Of a stretch of 64,000 nt of DNA, positions 25,526-32,480 are shown one piece after another (the first letter of the stretch is position 1; the number at the start of each line of letters is the position of its first letter). A program made the position numbers and the translations under genes. Below the pieces are notes generated by a model. The model was not told the origin of the DNA. It searched no databases and was given only the letters and a program-made list of their open reading frames with translations. This DNA is from Corallococcus macrosporus DSM 14697 (GTDB lineage Bacteria; Myxococcota; Myxococcia; Myxococcales; Myxococcaceae): the NCBI RefSeq assembly GCF_002305895.1, contig NZ_CP022203.1, forward strand, positions 2,582,501 to 2,646,500. Reading direction: 5' to 3'.

Positions 25526-26359
25526 ATGAGCACACTCAAGATCGGCGAGGGTTTCGAGGAGCTGATTGACTGGCTGGGCACACAGGGCGCGCCCCTGTTC
25601 GACGTCATCCGGGCGGCGCTGAGCGCGTGCATCAGCGGCCTGGAGTACGTGCTGCTCCTGCCGCCCAGCTACGCCATCATCGCGGTGCTGATGGTGCTCG
25701 CCTGGCGCCTGTCCGGCCTGGGCACGGCGGTGTTCACCGCGCTGGGCATGCTGCTCATCCAGGACATGGGCCTGTGGCAGGCCACCATGGAGACGCTGGC
25801 GCTGGTCCTCAGCTCGGCGCTGGTGGCGCTGGTGCTGGGCATCCCGCTGGGCATCTGGGCTTCGTACAGCCGCACCGTGGAGCGGGTGCTGCGCCCGGCG
25901 CTGGACCTGATGCAGACGATGCCCGCCTTCGTCTACCTCATCCCCGCGGTGCTCTTCTTCCGCCTGGGGAAGGTGCCGGGCGTGGTGGCCACCGTCATCT
26001 TCGCCATGCCGCCCGCGGTGCGCCTCACCAACCTGGGCATCCGGCAGGTGCCCGCGGAGGTCGTCGAGGCGGCCATCGCGTTCGGCGCGACGCCGCGGCA
26101 GACGCTGCTCAACGTCCAGCTCCCCATCGCCATCCCCACGCTGCTGGCCGGGGTGAACCAGACCATCATGCTGTCGCTCTCCATGGTGGTCATCTCCGCG
26201 ATGATTGGCGCGGGGGGCCTGGGCGAGCAGGTCCTCAAAGGCATCACCCAGCTCCGCATCGGACTGGGCTTCGAGAGCGGCATCGCGGTGGTCATCCTGG
26301 CCATCGTGCTGGACCGCCTGACTCACGCGCTGGGCAAGCCCCGGACGCGCTCATCATGA
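25526..26359 (+). CDS. proW: Glycine betaine/choline ABC transporter permease
   Basis: A 277-residue inner-membrane permease of the ProW type. After an amphipathic N-terminus there are six to seven membrane segments. The cytoplasmic coupling loop reads VVEAAIAFGATPRQTLLNVQ with the LP that follows, the EAA motif that docks on ProV. Its C-terminal segments match the family (NQTIMLSLSMVVISAMIGAG, GLGEQVLKGI). It starts one base after the proV stop and its own stop overlaps the ATG at 26356, so translation is coupled on both sides. It is expected to form a homodimer with two ProV subunits. Confidence 0.95.
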   Translation: MSTLKIGEGFEELIDWLGTQGAPLFDVIRAALSACISGLEYVLLLPPSYAIIAVLMVLAWRLSGLGTAVFTALGMLLIQDMGLWQATMETLALVLSSALVALVLGIPLGIWASYSRTVERVLRPALDLMQTMPAFVYLIPAVLFFRLGKVPGVVATVIFAMPPAVRLTNLGIRQVPAEVVEAAIAFGATPRQTLLNVQLPIAIPTLLAGVNQTIMLSLSMVVISAMIGAGGLGEQVLKGITQLRIGLGFESGIAVVILAIVLDRLTHALGKPRTRSS

Positions 26360-26373
26360 AGGAGACCCGTCCC

Positions 26374-27282
26374 ATGCAGATTTCCTCTCTCAACCGACTG
26401 CCGCTGGTGCTCACGGCCGTGGCGGGGCTGCTCGTCGCGCCCGGCTGCAAGCAGGAGAACAAGGCGCCCGCGGGCGAGGCCGAGAAGACCGCCCCCGCGA
26501 AGAAGCCCGTCGTCCGCCTGGTGTACGTGAACTGGGCTGAGTGCGTGGCGATGACACACCTGATGCAGGCCATCCTGGAGGACCGGATGGGCTACGAGGT
26601 GAAGACCACCATGGCGGACGTCGCGCCGGTGTTCGCCTCGCTCGCCAGCGGTGACGCGGACGCGTTCCTGGATAGCTGGCTCCCCGTCACCCACAAGAGC
26701 TACATGGAGCGCTTCCAGGGCAAGGTGGTGGACCTGGGGGTCAGCTACGACGACGCCCGCATCGGCCTGGTCGTCCCGGCGGACATGGACATCACCAGCA
26801 TCGAGCAGCTCAACGGCAAGGCGAAGGAGCTGAACAACTCCATCGTGGGCATCGACTCCGGCGCGGGCATCATGTCCACGACGGAGAAGGCCATCCAGGA
26901 GTACAAGCTGGACCTGAAGCTGGTGCCCTCCAGCGGCCCGGCCATGACGGCCGAGCTCAAGGACGCCGTCGCCAAGAAGCGCCCCGTCGTCGTCACCGGC
27001 TGGAAGCCGCACTGGAAGTTCGCGCGCTGGGACCTGAAGTTCCTGGACGACCCGAAGGGTGTCTTTGGCGCCAAGGAGTCCATCCACACGCTCACCCGCG
27101 TGGGCCTGGAGAAGGACCTGCCCGACGTCGTGGCGCTGCTGCGCAACTTCAAGCTGAATGACCAGCAGCTCGGCAGCCTGATGGGCGCCGTCGAAGATGC
27201 CTCGGGCACGCCGGAGAAGGCCGTCCGTGAGTGGGTGAAGCAGAACCAGGCGCTCGTGGATGGGTGGATTCCCAAGGCCTGA
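26374..27282 (+). CDS. proX: Glycine betaine/choline-binding lipoprotein
   Basis: A 302-residue substrate-binding protein of the OpuAC/ProX class. The leader ends in LLVAPGC, where the Cys is probably lipidated, followed by a charged linker. The binding domain has the expected Trp positions for a quaternary-ammonium cage: VYVNWAECVAMTHLM, DSWLPVTHKSYM and VVTGWKPHWKFARWDLKFLD. ATG at 26374 is preferred over ATG at 26356, because AAGGAG lies 9 bases before it and the leader is then of normal length. It is the last gene of the operon and ends in front of a strong hairpin. Which of glycine betaine, proline betaine or choline is bound cannot be decided. Confidence 0.95.
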   Translation: MQISSLNRLPLVLTAVAGLLVAPGCKQENKAPAGEAEKTAPAKKPVVRLVYVNWAECVAMTHLMQAILEDRMGYEVKTTMADVAPVFASLASGDADAFLDSWLPVTHKSYMERFQGKVVDLGVSYDDARIGLVVPADMDITSIEQLNGKAKELNNSIVGIDSGAGIMSTTEKAIQEYKLDLKLVPSSGPAMTAELKDAVAKKRPVVVTGWKPHWKFARWDLKFLDDPKGVFGAKESIHTLTRVGLEKDLPDVVALLRNFKLNDQQLGSLMGAVEDASGTPEKAVREWVKQNQALVDGWIPKA

Positions 27283-27294
27283 GTGAAGCACCGG

Positions 27295-27323
27295 GCGTCC
27301 CGGGCACGTTCGCCCCGGGACGC
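27295..27323. terminator. Bidirectional hairpin between proX and the arginine kinase gene
   Basis: A perfect 10-bp stem (GCGTCCCGGG at 27295-27304 with CCCGGGACGC at 27314-27323) encloses a 9-nt loop and fills the gap between two convergent stops. No T-tract follows on either strand. The 3-prime arm ends exactly where the kinase stop codon begins. Confidence 0.6.
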
Positions 27324-28349
27324 TCAGCCTGCGCGGGAGCGCTGGCGCGCCGCGGCGGCCCGCGCGTCTGCTTCCAGCGCCATGAGCGCTTGGACGCCCG
27401 CGCGGAGCCGCTGGTAGATGTCCCGCTCCGTCACGCCCAGCCGCACGGCGTTGGACACGTCGTGGATGCCGTCATGGGGCTCGGAGTGCTCGCCGTGCAG
27501 CCCCCGGACGGACAGCCCCAGCCGCGCGCAGCGCGCGTGGAAGTCCGGCCGTCGTGACAGGTATGGCAACCGGATGAGCACCGAGGCGCGCATGGCCGTC
27601 CCCAGGTTGGTGGGGCAGGCCGTGAGGAAGCCCAGCCGGGAGTCCCGGGCGAAGTCGAGGTGCGCGTCGAGCTGACCGAGCGCCTCCTTGAGCCGGAGGA
27701 AGGCCGCCGCGAGCCCGGACCCGGGCTGCATGCTGATGATGCGCAGGGCGTCCTCCTCGCCGACCCAGACGATGAAGCGCTTGTCCGCGGAGTGGAACAG
27801 CCCCCGGTTGCGAGGCCAGTCGCGGTTGACGCCCGCGCTGTCCAGGAAGCGGTCCGCCTGCTGGAAGAGGATGTGGCGCCGCACCAGCTCCTCCCGCCGC
27901 GCCTCGGAGAGGCTGGCCAGGGGGTGGTATTCGCCCGCCAGTGCCCCCGGGAGGCGCGAGAGGACCTGGACGACCTCGGCCTCCAGCGCCGCCCTGTCGC
28001 GGGCGCCAATGGCGGGAGGAAAGGCATACCGGGCCAGGTTCCTGCCGACGCGGATCCGCGTGGAGAGGATGAACTCGCCCGTGGGGTCCAGGTCGTCCTG
28101 TGGCAGCCCGTCGAGCGAGAAGTCACTGCTCTGTCCGCTCAGGTCATGGCCGGAGTGCTCCCGGATGATGGGATGCAGCAGCGGTGAGAACAGGGCGTAG
28201 GACTCGCTGTCACCCGCGTAGACGCCCATCTGGGAGTCCTCGTGGGCCAGGCCGCTCTGGATGGTCTTCCGCAGCGTCCATCCGTGGCGCGTCGTGAGTG
28301 TGTCCAGCCGGGCTTTCAGTTCGGGCGTGAGGTGCTTGTGAAGCAGCAT
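27324..28349 (-). CDS. Arginine kinase (ATP:guanidino phosphotransferase)
   Basis: A 341-residue phosphagen kinase that would reversibly move phosphate from ATP to arginine. The N-terminal helical domain (about 1-90) is followed by the catalytic domain, starting EFILSTRIRVGRNLARYAFP. The specificity/catalytic block GEEDALRIISMQ (198-209) contains the guanidinium-binding Glu. The reactive Cys is C245 in TACPTNLGTAMRASV, with the Thr/Asn surroundings typical of the family. The C-terminal GLHGEHSEPHDGIHDVSN is also diagnostic. The open frame extends far upstream, but the ATG at 28349 opens the conserved N-terminus. It lacks a McsA partner, so it is not the protein-arginine kinase McsB. Arginine kinase is rare in bacteria and known from Myxococcus. 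Confidence 0.93.
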   Translation of the reverse strand: MLLHKHLTPELKARLDTLTTRHGWTLRKTIQSGLAHEDSQMGVYAGDSESYALFSPLLHPIIREHSGHDLSGQSSDFSLDGLPQDDLDPTGEFILSTRIRVGRNLARYAFPPAIGARDRAALEAEVVQVLSRLPGALAGEYHPLASLSEARREELVRRHILFQQADRFLDSAGVNRDWPRNRGLFHSADKRFIVWVGEEDALRIISMQPGSGLAAAFLRLKEALGQLDAHLDFARDSRLGFLTACPTNLGTAMRASVLIRLPYLSRRPDFHARCARLGLSVRGLHGEHSEPHDGIHDVSNAVRLGVTERDIYQRLRAGVQALMALEADARAAAARQRSRAG

Positions 28350-28444
28350 CACGCCGCGGGCTGAGCACGACACATGCCACGGTGGTTGCGGCGCAAACGG
28401 ACGTGATTCTCCAGACCTGGCCCGGCGGCATGTCTGTGTCACGT

Positions 28445-28484
28445 GGCGCTGACGCGTCAGCCGGTGGGGTGACACGTCAGCGCC
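28445..28484. repeat. Nested inverted repeats upstream of the arginine kinase
   Basis: GGCGCTGACG (28445-28454) and CGTCAGCGCC (28475-28484) form a 10-bp inverted repeat. Inside it the first arm overlaps a second perfect palindrome, GCTGACGCGTCAGC (28448-28461). TGTCACGT and its near-inverse GTGACACGT also flank the core. The block lies between the stop of the peptidase gene and the start of the arginine kinase, both on the minus strand. It could terminate the first gene or be an operator for the second. Confidence 0.45.
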
Positions 28485-28510
28485 GGGCCGACGCGGAGGC
28501 CGCCGCGGGC

Positions 28511-30283
28511 CTACGGGGCCGTGGGCGGTGGCGTCAGGGGCCGCAGGTGCGGGCCGAATTCGAGCTGGTCGGCCTCGGGGGGCGGCACCGGGGCGTGCTT
28601 CAGTGACGCGACGTTGGCCCAGCGCCGCACGATGTCCTGGGCCTGGGCGCGCGTCGCGCTGGGGAGCTGGTTGATGTTGCTGCCGTGGTTCCCGCCCGGG
28701 ACGGTGAACACGAAGGAGTCCTGGGCGTTGCCGAGCGGGAACGCCGCCGCCGTCCACGGGTCCAGGTCTCCATAGATGAACATCACCCGCTCGCCGTGCG
28801 CCACGAGCCAGTCCTCGATGTCCTGCATGGCCTGGGGCCGGAACACGACGGGCACGCCGGGCGTCGAGTACACCGGCGCGATGTTCGTCCCGGGGTGCTG
28901 GATGAGGCTGCCCAGGTGCGCCTCGTAGGGCTTGGGCCAGCCCAGCTCCAGGCTCGCCTGGTAGTAGTAGGGGTAGTACGGCTCGATGCCGTAGGGGCCG
29001 CTATCGGAGAAGGTCGCCAGGCCCACCACCCAATCAATGACATCCAATAGATGGTCGGACGTCGCCCCCTCGACCTCGAAGGCGTAGCAGTAGTCGGGGA
29101 TGGAGTACTGCCAGAAGGCGAAGTACGTCTCGATGACGGCGTGCTCCAGGGCCCGTTCGAAACCCAGTTGGTTGTAGGTGAGACCATTGGCCTCGGCATG
29201 GGCGCGCAGGAGCGCCACCATCTCCTCGCGGCGGTTCAGCACGGCGCGTTGGAAGGTGTGGATGGTTTCGCGGCACGCCGCCTGCTCCACGCCGCCCACG
29301 GCTTCCTGGAAGGCGGGGAAGCGCTCATCTTCGCCGCGGACAAGCGGCGCCACGTAAGCCACCGTCGCGTCCACGTCCTCCGGGTGGAACCGGCGGTAGA
29401 ACACCATGGTCTCTCCGCCCTTGCTGACGCCCGTGGACACCCAGCGCTGGGCGTAGATGGGCTTGAGCGCCTGGACGGCCCGGTGGAAGTCGTCCGCTGA
29501 CTGCTGGATGGTGAGCTGGCTCCAGTCCGCGGGCGCCGGGCGGCTCTTGTCGAAGAAGCGATGCTCGATGGAGAGCTGATTGGCTGCCAGCAGCGTCGTC
29601 AGCTCCCGGCGGCCCGTGCTCAGGGAGACCTGGTAGCCGCTCGTGTGGAAGACCACGGGCGCCGTGGTCGAGTGGTGCAGGAGCGTCATGCGCTGCTTGA
29701 AGCGCTGGCACTCGGGCCTCGCGTGGTCGGCGGGCTGGTCGTACTCCATGACGAAGAAGCGGTGTCCCGCGGGGACGGTGCTGCCATAGGGGTTCTCGTC
29801 GACGGTGAGGCCGGGGACGGCCCGCAGCCGGTCCAGGATGTCCGCGTTCGGGTCCTGGACGACGGTCGGGTCACCCGGGTTCGAGACACCGGCATCCGGC
29901 GGCCCGAACGGGCATTCCGGCGGCTCCGTGCCGCCATCGCCGCTGCCCGCGTCGACAGGCTCCGTGCCGCCGTCCTCCTCGTGCGTGCCCGCGTCCTCGG
30001 GCTCCGTGCCCGCGTCCTCGGGTTCCGTGCCCGCGTCTTCGGGCTCCGTGCCCGCGTCGTCGCTGCCCGCGTCGTCCGTGCCGGCGTCGACTGGCTCCGT
30101 GCCCGCGTCGTCCGTGCCCGCATCCGCTGGAGGAAGCCCGGCGTCGTTGCCTGCATCGAGCGCCTGGACCCCCGCGTCGCGGGAAGGTTCGGGCGTGTCG
30201 TCGCCGCAGGCCGTCTGGGTCAGGACCAGCAGCAGCGGCAGGAGGCAGGAGATGAAGCGAGACAACCTTCGAGAATGGGGCAT
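28511..30283 (-). CDS. S37-type serine peptidase (tripeptidyl aminopeptidase-like) lipoprotein
   Basis: A 590-residue secreted lipoprotein. The signal peptide ends at lipobox TQTAC (Cys26). A low-complexity stalk of about 110 residues then repeats DAGTEPE and related units, as many myxobacterial surface proteins do. The catalytic part has an alpha/beta-hydrolase fold of the peptidase S37 family: FFVMEYDQPADH at the start, nucleophile Ser in WVSTGVSKGGETMVFYRR, probable acid in FIYGDLDPW, and His in VPGGNHGSN. Streptomyces homologues remove tripeptides from exported proteins. A GGAGG ribosome binding site precedes the ATG at 30283. A role in digesting prey or matrix peptides at the cell surface is an inference. 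Confidence 0.92.
   Translation of the reverse strand: MPHSRRLSRFISCLLPLLLVLTQTACGDDTPEPSRDAGVQALDAGNDAGLPPADAGTDDAGTEPVDAGTDDAGSDDAGTEPEDAGTEPEDAGTEPEDAGTHEEDGGTEPVDAGSGDGGTEPPECPFGPPDAGVSNPGDPTVVQDPNADILDRLRAVPGLTVDENPYGSTVPAGHRFFVMEYDQPADHARPECQRFKQRMTLLHHSTTAPVVFHTSGYQVSLSTGRRELTTLLAANQLSIEHRFFDKSRPAPADWSQLTIQQSADDFHRAVQALKPIYAQRWVSTGVSKGGETMVFYRRFHPEDVDATVAYVAPLVRGEDERFPAFQEAVGGVEQAACRETIHTFQRAVLNRREEMVALLRAHAEANGLTYNQLGFERALEHAVIETYFAFWQYSIPDYCYAFEVEGATSDHLLDVIDWVVGLATFSDSGPYGIEPYYPYYYQASLELGWPKPYEAHLGSLIQHPGTNIAPVYSTPGVPVVFRPQAMQDIEDWLVAHGERVMFIYGDLDPWTAAAFPLGNAQDSFVFTVPGGNHGSNINQLPSATRAQAQDIVRRWANVASLKHAPVPPPEADQLEFGPHLRPLTPPPTAP
29985..30047. repeat. 21-bp tandem repeats in the peptidase stalk
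   Basis: Three nearly identical 21-base units (29985-30005, 30006-30026, 30027-30047) each encode seven residues of the Asp-Ala-Gly-Thr-Glu-Pro-Glu stalk. They differ by one or two bases. More degenerate copies continue to about 30130 and from about 29940. The unit length keeps the reading frame, so copy-number changes would only lengthen or shorten the stalk. Confidence 0.7.
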
Positions 30284-30507
30284 GCACCCCTCCTTGGGTG
30301 GACGCGTTGCGACGGAAGGCATGGGCGCCAGACATTAGCGCATCGGGGTGTCGCGTCCCGGGCCCATGGCGGCTGGGGCATGGCGCGCGGCTCGCGGCTG
30401 GAGATTTCCAGCCACGGCGCTGTCTGTGTTCAGGTGGCTGGCAGTGGCGTGCCTGCGTCGGAGCGCTCGCGATGACATGCCTCAGCGCGTGACTTTCGCT
30501 GTGCTGG
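30284..30507. other. Intergenic stretch, no clear signal
   Basis: This is the first part of the 398-base gap between the peptidase and kinase genes. It contains the ribosome binding site of the peptidase (GGAGG near 30288-30293 on the minus strand) and otherwise GC-rich sequence. A short inverted pair GGCTGGAGATTTCCAGCC is centred near 30405. No gene is supported. Confidence 0.3.
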
Positions 30508-30666
30508 GTGGTTCACGAGGACCTGAAGCTGGAGGCCATGCTCCGGCGCATCGAGGAGGAGCACTCGATGGGCAAGCCACGCCCCGAGCCGCGTCAAAGG
30601 GAATGGCGAGACTTGTGGGGTGACGCCGGCATCCCGCCGGGCGCGAGCGAGGAGCGGTGGTGCTGA
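30508..30666 (+). CDS. Short unrecognised ORF or gene remnant
   Basis: A 52-codon frame starting at GTG encodes a strongly helical, charged peptide (EDLKLEAMLRRIEEEHSMGK, then PRPEPRQREWRDLWGD, ending ERWC). Its codon positions look like real coding sequence: third positions are G/C-rich and the charge pattern is regular. No ribosome binding site is evident and a stop lies a few codons upstream, so it may be the tail of a lost gene rather than a functional small protein. It runs opposite to the flanking kinase and peptidase genes. No family is recognised. Confidence 0.3.
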   Translation: MVHEDLKLEAMLRRIEEEHSMGKPRPEPRQREWRDLWGDAGIPPGASEERWC

Positions 30667-30681
30667 TTCGCCCGAAGGGGG

Positions 30682-32100
30682 CTACTCCCGCCGGAGCAGG
30701 ACGGTGACGGTGCCCGCCATGGCGGGTCGTGGCTTGCCCAGCGTGAGTCCCCGGAGCGCCCTGTCAATGCATTGCGAGAGCGCCGTGGGCTGGTGTGGCC
30801 GCATGCGCGCCCCCAGCACGACTCCCTTGGGGGAGTAGACCAGCGCGTAGGTGTCCTGGCGGCACGCGGCGTCCTCTCCGCTGTGCGTGTAGCAACCGTC
30901 GAGCGCGGCGACGCGCGCTTCAATGGACTCGGCGATCCATCCCTCGCTGTAGCCCTGGGCCGCGGGCGCGCCCCCCCCTTCCACCGGCGCGCGAGGGAGC
31001 TCGATGACGCGGAGGACGGCGGGCTCTTCGGCGGGCGTCATGCCGGAGGCCGTCAGGATGAGGCCCCCCGTGGCGGCGAGGCCCACCGCGAGCGCGCTGC
31101 CCACCAGGAGGATGGGCTGCAGGGGCGAGCGTTCGTGTGCGGTGGCTGCGCGCGCCTTCGCGGCGGGGGCTTCGGGGGCCGGCGCCTCGGGCACTGGGGC
31201 GGCGGTGCTCGCGGCCGCGGTCCGTGGCGCGGTGGCGGGGGCCGCGTGAGTCCAGGGCTCGAGCGCCTGGACCAGTTCACGGGCCTCCGGGAAGCGCGCG
31301 GCCGCGTCCTTCTGCAGCGTGCGCTCCACCACCTGGGAGAGGCCGTCCGGTACATCCATGCGCAGGCCGCTGAGCGGTGCGGGCACGTCGTGCATTACGG
31401 CGGAGACCAGGGCCACGTTGTCCGCCACGTCGATGGGCCGCTGGCCCGTCACCATCTGATACAGGCACGCGCCCAGCGAGTAGATGTCCGCGCGTCCGTC
31501 GACAGGGCGGCAGCGGATCTGCTCCGGGGCCATGTATGACGGCGTGCCCACCCAGGCACCGTTCGCCGTGCCCAGCGCGGTGGCGTCATCTTCATGCATG
31601 AGCCGCGCGACGCCGAAGTCCAGCAGCTTCACCTGGAGGGCTTCAGTCCCGGTGTCGACGAGGAAGATGTTGTCGGGCTTGATGTCGCGGTGGATGACGC
31701 CGGCCTGGTGCGCCGTCACCAGCGCGATGGCCACCTGGTGGGCGATGGCCGCCGCGCGCGCCACGGGCAGGGGGCCTTCCTTCTTCAACAGCGTGTTCAG
31801 CGTCTGGCCCCGGAGCAGCTCCATCACCAGGTAGGGCGGCTCGTCCGGCGCATCGTGGAAGTCCATCACCTCGACGATGTTCGGATGCCGCAAGCCCGCG
31901 GTGGCCTGGGCCTCGCGCCGGAAGCGCGCGTGCATGGCCGGCACTCCGATGAGGTGCTGCTGGAGCACCTTCACGGCCACGGTGCGGCCCGTGTCGAGCT
32001 GCTCCGCTTCGTAGACCGTGCCCATCCCTCCCACGCCAATCCGCTGGCGCAGTTGGTACTTCTGCCCCAGCACTTGCCCGACCAAGGATGAGCGACTCAT
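30682..32100 (-). CDS. Membrane Ser/Thr protein kinase (Hanks type)
   Basis: A 472-residue kinase. The catalytic domain shows the glycine loop IGVGGMGTVY (21-30), ATP-binding Lys44 in VAVKVL, catalytic loop HRDIKPDN, LLDFGVARL and GTPSYMAPEQ. All active-site residues are kept. An Ala/Pro linker and one membrane helix (PILLVGSALAVGLAATGGLI, about 335-355) follow. The outer domain of about 100 residues has four cysteines and ends LRGLTLGKPRPAMAGTVTVLL, similar to the AgmX/PglI C-terminal domain of myxobacteria. The ATG at 32100 lies 9 bases after TATACA on the same strand, and no ribosome binding site is seen, so the mRNA is probably almost leaderless. It is divergent from the thioredoxin-MORN/FHA pair. 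Confidence 0.95.
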   Translation of the reverse strand: MSRSSLVGQVLGQKYQLRQRIGVGGMGTVYEAEQLDTGRTVAVKVLQQHLIGVPAMHARFRREAQATAGLRHPNIVEVMDFHDAPDEPPYLVMELLRGQTLNTLLKKEGPLPVARAAAIAHQVAIALVTAHQAGVIHRDIKPDNIFLVDTGTEALQVKLLDFGVARLMHEDDATALGTANGAWVGTPSYMAPEQIRCRPVDGRADIYSLGACLYQMVTGQRPIDVADNVALVSAVMHDVPAPLSGLRMDVPDGLSQVVERTLQKDAAARFPEARELVQALEPWTHAAPATAPRTAAASTAAPVPEAPAPEAPAAKARAATAHERSPLQPILLVGSALAVGLAATGGLILTASGMTPAEEPAVLRVIELPRAPVEGGGAPAAQGYSEGWIAESIEARVAALDGCYTHSGEDAACRQDTYALVYSPKGVVLGARMRPHQPTALSQCIDRALRGLTLGKPRPAMAGTVTVLLRRE

Positions 32101-32109
32101 GACGCAACG

Positions 32110-32115
32110 TGTATA
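32110..32115 (-). promoter_or_regulatory. Candidate -10 element of the kinase gene
   Basis: TATACA on the minus strand matches five of six positions of the -10 consensus. It lies 9 bases before the kinase ATG, giving an expected 5-prime leader of only about 3 bases. The -35 position (CAACGT at 17-base spacing) is poor. Confidence 0.4.
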
Positions 32116-32182
32116 CCCGAGCCTGATGAAGAACGTTGGCGTCACTCCACCCGATGACGGATGCAGCCGCCGTTGAATTCGC

Positions 32183-32209
32183 GGAAGGCCCTTCGCTCAG
32201 CGGCCTTCC
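32183..32209. repeat. Hairpin in the kinase/thioredoxin divergent region
   Basis: A perfect 8-bp stem (GGAAGGCC and GGCCTTCC) encloses an 11-nt loop. Both flanking genes point away from it, so it is not a terminator of a known gene. The rest of the 380-base region holds no gene. Confidence 0.4.
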
Positions 32210-32422
32210 GGGATTGTAATTGTTTCAGGAGTTTCGCGGAGCTGTTTCACGCGGGGTCCTGGTGACCCTTCCTGGTGCGAATCGCCCCGCGTGACGGGCT
32301 GGTGCGGCGCTCGCGTTCTTCTCAGGGGCTGGGCTTTTTCGTTTCCTGAGACGGGTTTCGCAAACGGATTCCTGGACTTAGGGGGACTCGAAGGCCTTGT
32401 TCGCCGCCGGTGAACTGCGCCG

Positions 32423-32451
32423 TTGACGCGAGGGGCATCGCTCATTTCTAT
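32423..32451 (+). promoter_or_regulatory. Candidate sigma-70-type promoter of the thioredoxin-MORN gene
   Basis: TTGACG (32423-32428) and TTCTAT (32446-32451) are separated by 17 bases. The -35 matches five of six consensus positions, while the -10 matches three. Transcription would start near 32458, about 23 bases before the GTG start, leaving room for the AAGGGAG ribosome binding site. Confidence 0.4.
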
Positions 32452-32480
32452 CGCCGCTCGCACCTAGCAAGGGAGTTGGC

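Noticed and set aside
32197-32463. An 88-codon minus-strand frame in the kinase/thioredoxin intergenic region
   Set aside because: Biased Arg/Pro composition, no ribosome binding site, and it covers the candidate promoter of the thioredoxin-MORN gene.
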